64,000 bases of DNA from 2-12-FULL-35-15 sp036386835 (GTDB taxonomy: Bacteria > Bacteroidota > Bacteroidia > 2-12-FULL-35-15), in the NCBI GenBank assembly GCA_036386835.1, contig DASVUX010000061.1, positions 1 through 64,000 of the forward strand. Direction: 5' to 3'. The notes beneath the pieces were generated by a model. That model made no database searches, had not been told where the DNA came from, and saw only the letters and a list, made by a program, of their open reading frames with translations. Numbering within the stretch: position 1 is the stretch's first letter; every line of letters starts with the position of its first letter. Shown piece by piece: positions 50,825 through 59,593 of this stretch. The position numbers and the translations under genes were made by a program.

Positions 50825-52120
50825 ATGGACTATCAGCAAACCCTGGATTACCTGTTCAGCCAGCTCCCGATGTTTCAACGCATTGGGGCTGCGGCATATA
50901 AAGCTGACCTCGGCAACACCATAGCGATATGCAGGCTTTTAGGAAATCCTGAAAAAAAGTTCCGTTCCATCCATGTGGCCGGTACCAATGGCAAAGGCTC
51001 CACGTCCCATATGCTTGCTTCTGTTCTCCAGGAGGCAGGTTTTAAAACTGGTCTTTACACCTCACCGCATCTTAAAGATTTTCGTGAGCGGATCAGGATA
51101 AACGGACAAATGATCCCCGAATACAATGTGGTTGAATTTGTAGAGAAGTACAAGAAAGATTTTGAAGAAATAAAACCCTCTTTTTTCGAGATGACTGTGG
51201 GACTTGCTTTTGAATATTTTGCAGTGGAAAAGGTGGACATCGCAATTATTGAAGTGGGGTTAGGCGGCAGGCTTGATTCAACAAATGTGATCAGTCCGCT
51301 GGCATCTGTCATTACTAATATCAGTTATGATCACACTGCTTTGCTAGGCGATACCCTCGAAAAGATCGCAGCTGAAAAGGCTGGAGTTATAAAACCCGGA
51401 ACTCCTGTGGTTATCAGTGAACGGCAGAAAGATACCCAAGACGTATTTGTGCAGAAAGCTAAAGAAATGAATGCAGAAATAGTTTTTGCAGAAGATGAGT
51501 ATGTGATGACTAATGTTAAACAAATTGAGAATAGGGGGCTTTTCCTTAAAGGTGACGTATTGAAAAGCGGGCAGCTAAAATACAAGAAACTGGAATGCGG
51601 CCTGGCTGGTTTTTACCAGGAGAAGAATATTCTTGCTGTATTGTGCACACTTGATCAGTTAGATCCCGGAGAATTCAAATTAACAGGTACATCGGTAAGA
51701 AACGGCATCAGGAATGTGGTTAAAAACACGGGTCTGCTGGGTCGCTGGCAGGTTCTCCAAAAAGCCCCGCTGGCGATTGCAGATACTGGCCATAATGAAG
51801 CCGGAATAGCTGAAGTGCTGAAACTAATCGCAGCAACACATTATAAAAAGTTGCATTTTGTGTTAGGAATGGTGAACGATAAAGATATTTCCAAAATACT
51901 TGGAATGCTGCCGCAGGATGCAACGTATTATTTTTGTAAAGCAAATATTCCTAGGGCTCTTCAGGCATCTGAACTTAAGGCCCAGGCAAAGGTTTACGGT
52001 TTAACAGGTGAAATTTATGATTCAGTATCTTCTGCTTTCCGTGCTGCGAAACAGGCTGCAGCTCATGATGATCTCGTATTAGTAGGAGGCAGTACATTTA
52101 CCGTTGCTGAAGTGGTTTAG
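50825..52120 (+). CDS. folC: Folylpolyglutamate synthase / dihydrofolate synthase
   Basis: A 431-aa Mur-ligase-like enzyme that adds glutamate to dihydropteroate and polyglutamates to folates. The ATP site SIHVAGTNGKGSTSHML lies near residues 46-62 and YTSPHLKDFRERI (about 80) follows. Also visible are IEVGLGGRLDSTNV and NISYDHTALLGDTLE, the metal and substrate motifs, and the C-terminal DTGHNEAGI. All expected blocks are present and the length fits. It has its own promoter after the TonB operon. Confidence 0.93.
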   Translation: MDYQQTLDYLFSQLPMFQRIGAAAYKADLGNTIAICRLLGNPEKKFRSIHVAGTNGKGSTSHMLASVLQEAGFKTGLYTSPHLKDFRERIRINGQMIPEYNVVEFVEKYKKDFEEIKPSFFEMTVGLAFEYFAVEKVDIAIIEVGLGGRLDSTNVISPLASVITNISYDHTALLGDTLEKIAAEKAGVIKPGTPVVISERQKDTQDVFVQKAKEMNAEIVFAEDEYVMTNVKQIENRGLFLKGDVLKSGQLKYKKLECGLAGFYQEKNILAVLCTLDQLDPGEFKLTGTSVRNGIRNVVKNTGLLGRWQVLQKAPLAIADTGHNEAGIAEVLKLIAATHYKKLHFVLGMVNDKDISKILGMLPQDATYYFCKANIPRALQASELKAQAKVYGLTGEIYDSVSSAFRAAKQAAAHDDLVLVGGSTFTVAEVV

Positions 52121-52220
52121 CTATACCTTTCCTTACCATCTACTTCAGTATCCTTCGCGTTCCATCCTGTTGGGCAGCTTAAAAATTTGGAAGATAGAAA
52201 ACAAAAGGCTGAAAAAAACA

Positions 52221-52248
52221 AAACTCCCTTCAGAGGGAGTTTCGTTTT
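52221..52248. terminator. Terminator between folC and dsbD
   Basis: AAACTCCCT/AGGGAGTTT stem (52221-52229 with 52234-52242), loop TCAG, with an A-rich run before it and CGTTTT after; usable by both convergent genes. Confidence 0.75.
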
Positions 52249-54376
52249 ATTTTTTTGACTTGAATTTATTTATGCCTTCATCCATCCATTGAATATATTC
52301 GGGGATCCCCGACTTATAACCACGTGGTGCGCTTAATAGTTGTTCATTGTGATCGAGTATTACATACAGAGGCTGAGTACTCTGTTTATATAATGTTTCT
52401 TCCATGTATTTGAACTTATCGCCAATCGTAGTGATCTCGCGCTCCTGTCCATACCAGAAAACTTTTTGATAGTCTTTCTTATCAAGTGACCTTTTATCAT
52501 CAACGTATAATGAAACAAGAACAACTTCATTCTTCAAACGTTTGGTGACTTCGGAATCCGGCCAGATATAATCTTCTGTCTTCCTGCAGTTCGCACAGGC
52601 ATGCCCTGTAAAATCAACCATCAGAGGCCGGCCTGTTTTTTTTGCGTAAGCAAGCGCGTGCTCGTAATCATTTTTAAAATATGCAACACCGTGCTTGTTA
52701 ACCTCCATAAATGGAGCAAATTCTTTATCTGCAGGATCAGCAGAAATATTGGTATGAGTACCTGCCGGAGCTGCACCAAATCCGTGTGGCGATTCCGAGT
52801 AATCAGCAGGAGGAAGGATTCCGCTGAATAATTTTAAAGGCGCTCCCCATAATCCAGGAATAAGATAAATTGTAACTCCGAAAGATAAAATGATAAAGAA
52901 CAAGCGTGAAACAGATATGAATTTAAGGTCGCTGTCGTGCGAAGTTTTGAACCCTCCGAGAAGATAGATCGTCATTAATCCGAAGATCACAATCCATAAA
53001 GTAATGAATACTTCACGCGTTAAAATACCAAGCTGGTAAACAAGGTCAACATTCGAAGCAAATTTAAGCGCGAGTGCTAGTTCCAGGAAACCCAGCACAA
53101 CTTTTACAGTGTTGAGCCAGCCCCCGCTTTTCGGCATCGAGTTAAGCATTGACGGAAAGAAAGCGAAAAATCCGAATGGTAGGGCAAGGCCCGCGGAGAA
53201 GCCAAACATCGCCCAGAATGCGCCTGAAGTATTTCCTGATGTGGAGGCTGCCACCAGGGCATTCCCGATCATTGGCCCCGTACAGGAAAACGAAACCACC
53301 ACAAGGGCCAGTGCCATGAAGAAGATCCCCGCAAATCCGCCACGGTCGCCCTGTGCATCAATCTTATTTACAAAGCTTGAAGGCAGTACAATCTCAAATG
53401 CTCCAAGAAAAGATGCCGCGAATACCATCAGCAAAAGAAATATAACAATATTAAAGCCCGCGCTTGTAGAGAAGGTGTGTAATGCTCCGCCACCCCAGAT
53501 TGCTGAAATGCCAAGCCCCAATGAAACGAATATGACAATGATTGATAAAGCATAGAGTATTGCATTGACCTTGCCTTTTGCTTTATTCTGGCTTCTTTTA
53601 AGAAAGAAGCTGACATTCATTGGGATCAGGGGGAACACGCATGGCGTGAACAAGGCTGCAAATCCCCAGAGGAACCCTGTAAGGAAAATAACCCACCAGG
53701 TTTTACCGCTGATGCTTGATTCATCGTCTATATTGTCACCCGGGGAAATAGCCGCGCTGAATTGTGAATCAGGTTCGGTATTATCTGTTTTCACTTCAGA
53801 AGAATCAGTGCCGGTATGTTTAACAAATGCATCAACTACCGCCTGGGAGTCGATTAGAAGACCTTGCGGCTTGTCACCTGTTTTTATTTCGGGGTTTTGT
53901 TTTACGCAATCATCAGTTCCTTTTATTTTAAATTCGAAAGGATTTGCAGGAGGGAAAATACATTTCTCTTCTGTACAAGCCTGGTATTCATAAGAACCTT
54001 TAACAGTAACTTCTTTGTTGGTTAAGATCCGGATTCGTTGTTTAAACGTCACCGTTTTTTCAAAGTAAGCAACATCCATTTCAAATACTTTGTCAAATGC
54101 TTTAATCGGCTTCCCTTCCGTAGGTTTACCCGCAGCTTCATACCCGGTACCTTTCTCGAGCATGATCTTTGAAGGCTGTGGGCCGTCATCGCCTTTCAGG
54201 TTCATGGAGTAAACATGCCAGTGATCTTCTATTTCACCTGTGAAAACAATCTCATATTCACAGTCACTGATTTTGACAGCCGACTGCTTCCACTTTACCG
54301 GGTTATCCTGGCCGAAAGAAACCTGGAACAGGGAAAGAGCAAACAGCACTGTGAGCCATCGTAATGAATTTTTCAT
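52247..54376 (-). CDS. dsbD: Thiol:disulfide interchange protein DsbD
   Basis: A 709-aa protein. A signal peptide (ending VSFGQ) leads to the N-terminal DsbD alpha domain with two Cys regions (KISDCEYEIVF and YQACTEEKCIFPP). The central eight-segment membrane domain has the paired Cys motifs FTPCVFPLIP and SFSCTGPMIG. The C-terminal thioredoxin-like gamma domain carries CANC in GHACANCRKTEDYIW. DsbD passes electrons from cytoplasmic thioredoxin to the periplasm for disulfide isomerisation and cytochrome maturation. All three redox domains are intact. It is convergent with folC. Confidence 0.93.
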   Translation of the reverse strand: MKNSLRWLTVLFALSLFQVSFGQDNPVKWKQSAVKISDCEYEIVFTGEIEDHWHVYSMNLKGDDGPQPSKIMLEKGTGYEAAGKPTEGKPIKAFDKVFEMDVAYFEKTVTFKQRIRILTNKEVTVKGSYEYQACTEEKCIFPPANPFEFKIKGTDDCVKQNPEIKTGDKPQGLLIDSQAVVDAFVKHTGTDSSEVKTDNTEPDSQFSAAISPGDNIDDESSISGKTWWVIFLTGFLWGFAALFTPCVFPLIPMNVSFFLKRSQNKAKGKVNAILYALSIIVIFVSLGLGISAIWGGGALHTFSTSAGFNIVIFLLLMVFAASFLGAFEIVLPSSFVNKIDAQGDRGGFAGIFFMALALVVVSFSCTGPMIGNALVAASTSGNTSGAFWAMFGFSAGLALPFGFFAFFPSMLNSMPKSGGWLNTVKVVLGFLELALALKFASNVDLVYQLGILTREVFITLWIVIFGLMTIYLLGGFKTSHDSDLKFISVSRLFFIILSFGVTIYLIPGLWGAPLKLFSGILPPADYSESPHGFGAAPAGTHTNISADPADKEFAPFMEVNKHGVAYFKNDYEHALAYAKKTGRPLMVDFTGHACANCRKTEDYIWPDSEVTKRLKNEVVLVSLYVDDKRSLDKKDYQKVFWYGQEREITTIGDKFKYMEETLYKQSTQPLYVILDHNEQLLSAPRGYKSGIPEYIQWMDEGINKFKSKK

Positions 54377-54425
54377 AATAGATTTATTAAATGGAAATCA
54401 TTTTTGCCTGATGGGGTAAAGGTAA

Positions 54426-54457
54426 AAAAATAGCCCCGGGTGACCGGGGCTATTTTT
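54426..54457. terminator. Terminator near the gene at 54503
   Basis: A 14-bp perfect stem 54426-54439 with 54444-54457, loop GTGA. The closest gene ending towards it is the 54503 gene on the minus strand. Confidence 0.8.
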
Positions 54458-54502
54458 AAAATATTATTAGGAATTGATGCCTATTTAAGAATATTTAACG
54501 TC

Positions 54503-54802
54503 TTAAACGATCACTTCGTGGATGCGGTGGATTGGAATAACTGCGCCTTTTTTAAGGATCACTCTCTTGTCGGTAACACCCCAAACGGTTGTTGCCACTT
54601 GTTTGATGCCTTCTGCGTCTTCAAATACGATCTTTATTTTTCCGTGTTCGAGATTACCGAGCTTTAAGGCTTTATCAAGGTTAGCCGTACGGATCTTAAT
54701 TTCTTCTTTGGATGTGAGTACATCATTTTCCGGGAACTTTAAGCCGCTGATGTTCTCTTTCTCAATAAGAACGGGCTTTTGAAGGTTGGTAGTATTTGTC
54801 AT
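54503..54802 (-). CDS. Conserved hypothetical 99-aa protein
   Basis: A small soluble protein with a predicted all-beta C-terminal half: IKIVFEDAEGIKQVATTVWGVTDKRVILKK and IPIHRIHEVIV. The N-terminal half is charged, with helical parts (SKEEIKIRTANLDKALKLG). No signal peptide or Cys. The beta pattern (strand, DAEG turn, strand, TDKRV) resembles small regulatory or KOW/SH3-like barrels, but no family can be assigned. It precedes dsbD on the same strand, separated by a terminator. Confidence 0.6.
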   Translation of the reverse strand: MTNTTNLQKPVLIEKENISGLKFPENDVLTSKEEIKIRTANLDKALKLGNLEHGKIKIVFEDAEGIKQVATTVWGVTDKRVILKKGAVIPIHRIHEVIV

Positions 54803-54906
54803 GGGGGTAACGGTGTTAAGAGGTTAATAACTCAGAGAATTGGCGAACAATAATATTATACGCAGGAAAAAAAATTGCGTTACACTGAAAATCAATTTTA
54901 TTTTAA

Positions 54907-55434
54907 TCAGGCCGTGAGCGAATTAAGGACCTTGCAAAGTTCGGATGCTTTTTGGCTGCCGATGCGGTATTTAAGGCCTTCCCTGTCGGTGATCTCTACT
55001 GCATCGTTGCCCTGGGTAAAAAATCGGATCTTATTCTTGAAATGCAGGTTATATACCGGCCTGTTCAAAAGATATTTGCTGTATTTCACCTGCCTTACAT
55101 CAACAATATTGCTTAAATCTATTTTTACTTTCCGCGATGTCCACAATCCGTCAAGTATAAGGTTTCTGCCTACTACTTTTGTATGAATGTGCAGGACAAA
55201 GATCATGATCAGCGAAAGCAGCATCAGGACCAGGCCCATAAGAAAGAACAGCTGTCCCGAATCTTCATCCACAGGAGATGAAGGAATACTCATTACACTT
55301 ACATCTACAGGTTTTGGATTCTCACTCCAGTAATAAAGCACAAAACAAAAAAGTGCAAGGACTGTCCTCCACAGGATAGACCATTTGTTATAACCGATAT
55401 ATTGCTTTTCTTCAAAAAGGATCTCATCCTGCAT
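54907..55434 (-). CDS. PH-domain-like membrane protein
   Basis: A 175-aa protein with two membrane segments at about residues 19-40 (WSILWRTVLALFCFVLYYW) and 65-88 (LFFLMGLVLMLLSLIMIFVL) and a C-terminal beta domain: GLWTSRKVKIDLSNIVDVRQV, FKNKIRFFTQGNDAVEITD, ending in a helix (QKASELCKVLNSL). This is the pattern of bacterial PH-like (YdbT/YcxB-type) proteins of unknown function. It starts 14 bases after the tilS stop and is likely cotranscribed with it. Confidence 0.6.
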   Translation of the reverse strand: MQDEILFEEKQYIGYNKWSILWRTVLALFCFVLYYWSENPKPVDVSVMSIPSSPVDEDSGQLFFLMGLVLMLLSLIMIFVLHIHTKVVGRNLILDGLWTSRKVKIDLSNIVDVRQVKYSKYLLNRPVYNLHFKNKIRFFTQGNDAVEITDREGLKYRIGSQKASELCKVLNSLTA

Positions 55435-55448
55435 TCTTCAAAGTTAAA

Positions 55449-56777
55449 CTACTCCGTTAATTCTGCAAAATAAATCTTTTTGGTCTTTTCGGTTACTTTA
55501 AATCTTTCATCTATGCGGTGACCGATCACCCAGGCGATCTCATTTCCCGAAACCAGCAGTTGTATATTTTCTTTTTCTGATACAGGTATTTTGCTGTCAA
55601 TAAAAAAATCGCTGAGCTTCTTTTTGCCTTTCATTCCAAATGGCATAAATGCATCACCAGGCTTCCATTTTCGTATTGTTAACGGGAATTTCATCTTATC
55701 AATATCAAGTGCCGCGCTCCTTGAAGTACGCGAAAATTTTGTGCCAGCAGGCAGATGCCGGATCATTAATTTTAAATCTCCGGCAGCTGCAATTTTTTGA
55801 TTTTTTTTAACCGAAACCTTTACAGTTTTTTTATCAAAGCTTGCAATGCTTTGAAGGATAAGCTCTTTTCGATCTTTAATTATGCGATGGGTCGGTGAAA
55901 AGAATTGCTTCCCGGGAATTCCGTCAAGCGCAGTGATGATTTCATTGACAACGGCCCCGGTAAAGCCGTATGGTTTCAGCAATTCAAACAGGTAGGTCCC
56001 CAATGGGCTGAGTTTTTTTAGGGCTTCTATATCGAAACAGGTAACTGAGTCTTTAATACGTGTCAGTTTTTCCTTTTGGTTCTCAATTTCCTTCCTGAAG
56101 ATCTGTTCGACTTCTCTCAGGTGCTGTATGTCCTTTATAAGAATTGAATCGATCTTCGGGTTTAATTCCTTGATCGCGGGAATGATCTTCTTCCTGATCT
56201 TATTTCTCAGGTATTTTTCTGAAGCATTGCTGCTATCTTCCCTGAACTGCAATTTTTTCTTTTTTGCATACCGGGTTATTCCTTCTTTGTTGGTAAAAAG
56301 CAACGGACGGATAATATATCCCTGTTTCGGGAGAATGCCGTGAAGACCTGCAATTCCCGCTCCTCTCAGGAGGTTAATAAAAAAGGTTTCGATCGAATCA
56401 TCCGAATGCTGCGCGATTGCTATATAAGAGTAATTATGCTTTTCGCGGAGCGATTCAAACCATGTATAGCGCAGTTCTCTTGCCGCTGCCTGGATGGAGA
56501 GCTTTTTCTTTTCAGAGTATCCGGTTGTGCTAAATGCTTTTGTATGGAACGGGACATCAAATTTTTCAGAAAGTGATCTCACAAATAATTCGTCCTCATC
56601 ACTCTCTTCTCCCCTTAATTTAAAGTTGCAGTGGGCAATCCCGAATTTTACCCCGGCTTTGTAAAACAGCTCGCACATCACCACAGAATCAATACCTCCG
56701 CTGACAGCCAGGAGGATCTGATCCTTTTTGGAGAACAACTCTTCTTTTGTGATATAACTTAAAAACTCCTTCTGCAT
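55449..56777 (-). CDS. tilS: tRNA(Ile)-lysidine synthetase
   Basis: A 442-aa enzyme that attaches lysine to C34 of tRNA-Ile(CAU), changing its decoding from AUG to AUA. The ATP-PPase loop LAVSGGIDSVVMC is near residues 24-36, followed by HCNFKLRGEESDEDE and AARELRYTWFE. The C-terminal domain (HLPAGTKFSRTSRSAALDI...RKWKPGDAFMPFGMKGKKKLSDFF) matches the TilS C-terminal part. All regions are present. Upstream on the strand is a promoter region without a clear element. Confidence 0.93.
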   Translation of the reverse strand: MQKEFLSYITKEELFSKKDQILLAVSGGIDSVVMCELFYKAGVKFGIAHCNFKLRGEESDEDELFVRSLSEKFDVPFHTKAFSTTGYSEKKKLSIQAAARELRYTWFESLREKHNYSYIAIAQHSDDSIETFFINLLRGAGIAGLHGILPKQGYIIRPLLFTNKEGITRYAKKKKLQFREDSSNASEKYLRNKIRKKIIPAIKELNPKIDSILIKDIQHLREVEQIFRKEIENQKEKLTRIKDSVTCFDIEALKKLSPLGTYLFELLKPYGFTGAVVNEIITALDGIPGKQFFSPTHRIIKDRKELILQSIASFDKKTVKVSVKKNQKIAAAGDLKLMIRHLPAGTKFSRTSRSAALDIDKMKFPLTIRKWKPGDAFMPFGMKGKKKLSDFFIDSKIPVSEKENIQLLVSGNEIAWVIGHRIDERFKVTEKTKKIYFAELTE

Positions 56778-56840
56778 TCTGTAAAGTTAAATAAAAAAGC
56801 CCCCGTTTATGGCGGAGGCTTCTACATACACTATTATATG

Positions 56841-57062
56841 CTAATATTCATCTTCATTGAAGAAGAAGTCTTCTTTTGTGGGGTAATCCGGCCAGATCTC
56901 CTCTATGGATTCATAGATCTCGCCTTCGTCCTCGATCTCCTGGAGGTTCTCTATCACTTCCATAGGAGCTCCTGAGCGAATTCCAAAATCAATTAATTCG
57001 TCTTTGGTTGCAGGCCAGGGTGCATCTTCTAAGTGCTTTGCTAATTCGAGTGTCCAGTACAT
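56841..57062 (-). CDS. DUF2795-type small acidic protein
   Basis: A 73-aa acidic protein. The motif LAKHLEDAPWPATKDELIDFG (an APWPAT-type block) and the following helix match DUF2795, a conserved domain of unknown function, here ending with an Asp/Glu/Phe-rich tail. No Cys or signal peptide. Small single-domain genes of this type are widespread in Bacteroidota. It stands between tilS and the adenosyltransferase, each with its own spacing. Confidence 0.8.
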   Translation of the reverse strand: MYWTLELAKHLEDAPWPATKDELIDFGIRSGAPMEVIENLQEIEDEGEIYESIEEIWPDYPTKEDFFFNEDEY

Positions 57063-57308
57063 ATTATCTCTTGTTTTAAAATTAGAACGTAAAAAAAATC
57101 GGCTTGTTACATCTAAACTGAATTATTTTAAGTCCTTCAATTTTCTGCAAAAGTAAAAATTAATTCCACTTATCAAACTGTCCGGGGAGGTTTTTTATTT
57201 TATTTTTGGAATATCAGTAAAATCAATGCTTACAGCGGGAGGGGAATTTTCCCCATCAAGGATTTGAGATCAGATTCACTTGGACTGAAAAGAGAAAATT
57301 TTAATAAT

Positions 57309-57857
57309 TTACATCCGGGGCTTCCAGGGCACTTCTGTAGCTTTCAGATCATTGCTGAGTTTTCTTGCCAGCACAAAAAGAAAATCACTCAGGCGATTGA
57401 GATATTTGATCACCAGCTCCGCCACAAAACTGCTTTCAGATAAGTGTATGGTTAACCGTTCAGCCCTCCTGCAAACACAGCGTGCAATGTGGCAATACGA
57501 CACGGTGGTGTGGCCCCCGGGAAGGACGAAGGAACGCATTTCCGGGAGACTCTCATTCATTTTATCAATTGCGTTCTCCAAAAGCGTTACATCTTCTTCT
57601 TTAAGATCAGGGATTTTCATTTTTGACCGTTCAGGATCTGATGCAAGTGATGACCCGATTGTAAACAGCCTGTCCTGGATCTCTATGAGGATCTCCTTGC
57701 TTGCCTGTCCGATCTCCTGGTCACGGATCAGCCCGATATAAGAATTGAGCTCGTCAACGGTGCCGTACGCTTCAATGCGGATATGATGTTTCGGAACCCT
57801 GGTTCCGCCTATGAGGGAGGTCTGGCCTTTATCACCTGTCTTCGTATAGACTTTCAT
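57309..57857 (-). CDS. Cob(I)yrinic acid a,c-diamide adenosyltransferase, PduO type
   Basis: A 182-aa enzyme that transfers adenosyl from ATP to Co(I) corrinoid. The start MKVYTKTGDKGQTSLIGG is diagnostic, as are AYGTVDELNSYIG and the later RCVCRRAERLT and YLNRLSDFLFVLAR. The family acts in vitamin B12 salvage. ATG 57857 is preferred; the frame is open to 57908, but that stretch lies within the end of the ABC gene. It is 10 bases after the ABC ATPase stop, so the pair is coupled. No other cobalamin gene is in the window. Confidence 0.92.
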   Translation of the reverse strand: MKVYTKTGDKGQTSLIGGTRVPKHHIRIEAYGTVDELNSYIGLIRDQEIGQASKEILIEIQDRLFTIGSSLASDPERSKMKIPDLKEEDVTLLENAIDKMNESLPEMRSFVLPGGHTTVSYCHIARCVCRRAERLTIHLSESSFVAELVIKYLNRLSDFLFVLARKLSNDLKATEVPWKPRM

Positions 57858-57867
57858 GTTTTTAGTT

Positions 57868-58587
57868 TTAATGCGGTATCCGTGAAGATACGGTTGTGAC
57901 CGACTCATTCTTATAATCCCGTTCCACTACCCCGTCTTTCAGCCTTACGATCCGGTGAGCATGCTGTGCAATATCTTCTTCGTGCGTAACCAGGACAATA
58001 GTATTGCCTTGTTTATGTATTTCCTCCAGCAATGCCATGATCTCAACAGAAGTTTTCGAATCAAGGTTTCCTGTGGGTTCATCAGCCAGGATAATAGCAG
58101 GCTTGTTCACAAGAGCTCTTGCAATCGCTACACGCTGCCGCTGGCCGCCCGATAGTTCATTGGGTTTATGCATCATCCGTTCTCCGAGGCCCACCTGTTC
58201 AAGCACTTCTTTTGCTCTTGCAAGGCGCTGGTCCTTTGAAAATCCGGCATATATAAGCGGCAGCATCACATTGTCAAGCGATGTGGAGCGCGGTAATAAA
58301 TTAAATGACTGGAAGACGAAACCTATTTCCTTGTTTCTTACATCCGCCAGTTCATTGTCAGGCATCTTGGCAACGGATTTTCCGTTCAGGATATATTCCC
58401 CCGAACTAGGACTGTCAAGGCATCCCAGAACATTCATCAGGGTTGATTTCCCTGAACCTGACGGCCCCATTAAAGCCACATATTCATTTTTGTAAATATC
58501 AAGGGAGACAGAAACCAGCGCGTGGATAATTTCAGTACCTATCTTGTAGGATTTGGCGATCTGATCTAGTTTGATAATGGATTGCAT
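57868..58587 (-). CDS. ABC transporter ATP-binding protein, MacB/LolD type
   Basis: A 239-aa ATPase with Walker A GPSGSGKSTLM, the Q loop FVFQSFNLLPR, signature LSGGQRQRVA, Walker B AIILADEPTGNLD and the switch His in VLVTHEEDIA. The residues N-terminal to the signature place it near LolD/MacB, which export lipoproteins, antibiotics or peptides. No permease is adjacent, so it must work with a partner elsewhere. It is cotranscribed with the adenosyltransferase, but a functional link is not evident. Confidence 0.88.
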   Translation of the reverse strand: MQSIIKLDQIAKSYKIGTEIIHALVSVSLDIYKNEYVALMGPSGSGKSTLMNVLGCLDSPSSGEYILNGKSVAKMPDNELADVRNKEIGFVFQSFNLLPRSTSLDNVMLPLIYAGFSKDQRLARAKEVLEQVGLGERMMHKPNELSGGQRQRVAIARALVNKPAIILADEPTGNLDSKTSVEIMALLEEIHKQGNTIVLVTHEEDIAQHAHRIVRLKDGVVERDYKNESVTTVSSRIPH

Positions 58588-58643
58588 GAACTTAGAATAT
58601 CAGCAAATCTACAAATTATAAATTGTCCGGATGGTTCGGTTTT

Positions 58644-59429
58644 CTAATATGAAAGAATAAAATGTTCTTTGGCCTGCTCCTTCCGGAAAAAAATGATCCC
58701 CATCTGGAAAAGGTCAATGGAAACAGTCACTTTCGGATGTACCCTTATAGTTTCCCATGCTTCTGTCATTTCTTTCGACCAGTAAATGTCATCGAAAATG
58801 AAAACGCTTTCATTCCCGGCTTTTTCAAGGCATTGAACAAAATAGTTGAGGGTCGCTTCCTTCCGGTGGTTGCCATCAAAGAATACCATGTCAGCGGAAG
58901 GGACTTCGGAAAGAAGCCCGGGAAGAACCTGGTCAAAATTCCCTACAAGTGATGAGATGTTCTTTAGCCCTGTTTCTTCAAAATTTTCGAGCGCAACTTT
59001 CCGTGTTTCCGGGCAACCTTCTACGGTATATACCCGGGATTTTGAACTTGCAATTGCTAAGTGAACGGTACTAAGGCCCAAACTCGTACCGATCTCGATG
59101 ATCACTTCCGGCTGGAAACAGTCGGCAAGCCGGAACAGCAGCCTCGAATATTTCCTGCTTTTCGCGGAAATGGCCGCAATATCCGCTACTTTACGGTTTT
59201 TTTTCAGGCCCGATCCTGAACCCGCACCCAGGTCTGTAACAGCCAGAATGCGCGTATCCTTTAGCAGGCGGGCCCGCAAGCCATCGATAACATCATAGGA
59301 ATAATATGCCTTTGTGTTATTAATAACGTTGTTGTAAAGATTAAAGACGAAAGGTGAATGAATGCCATGAGCATTTGAAGATAGTGACTTGTATTTCAGG
59401 TAGTTAAATATGAAATGCCATTTATTCAT
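58644..59429 (-). CDS. SAM-dependent methyltransferase (O-methyltransferase-like)
   Basis: A 261-aa class I methyltransferase. The first part shows AHGIHSPFVFNLYNNVI and ILAVTDLGAGSGSG; the AdoMet fold follows (VIIEIGTSLGLSTVHL, about residues 109-124, and VYTVEGCPETRKVALENF). The segment DMVFFDGNHRKEATLNYF and FIFDDIYWSKEM suggest a metal-dependent O-methyltransferase with Asp ligands. The substrate is unknown. The N-terminal helix FNYLKYKSLSS is family-like. Confidence 0.75.
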   Translation of the reverse strand: MNKWHFIFNYLKYKSLSSNAHGIHSPFVFNLYNNVINNTKAYYSYDVIDGLRARLLKDTRILAVTDLGAGSGSGLKKNRKVADIAAISAKSRKYSRLLFRLADCFQPEVIIEIGTSLGLSTVHLAIASSKSRVYTVEGCPETRKVALENFEETGLKNISSLVGNFDQVLPGLLSEVPSADMVFFDGNHRKEATLNYFVQCLEKAGNESVFIFDDIYWSKEMTEAWETIRVHPKVTVSIDLFQMGIIFFRKEQAKEHFILSY

Positions 59430-59593
59430 CGCGTAAAGTTAGGTCAATCCCTAAATTAGGAGGGATTTTTTTTTGGCCAGGTGCAACTAAATGGTGAAAT
59501 TTGGAATCTTATAACTGGATAAAATTTATTTCTCTATTTTAGCTTACTCTTTGGTTTTGAATATTTTACTCATCAATTTAGTTTACAACTAAT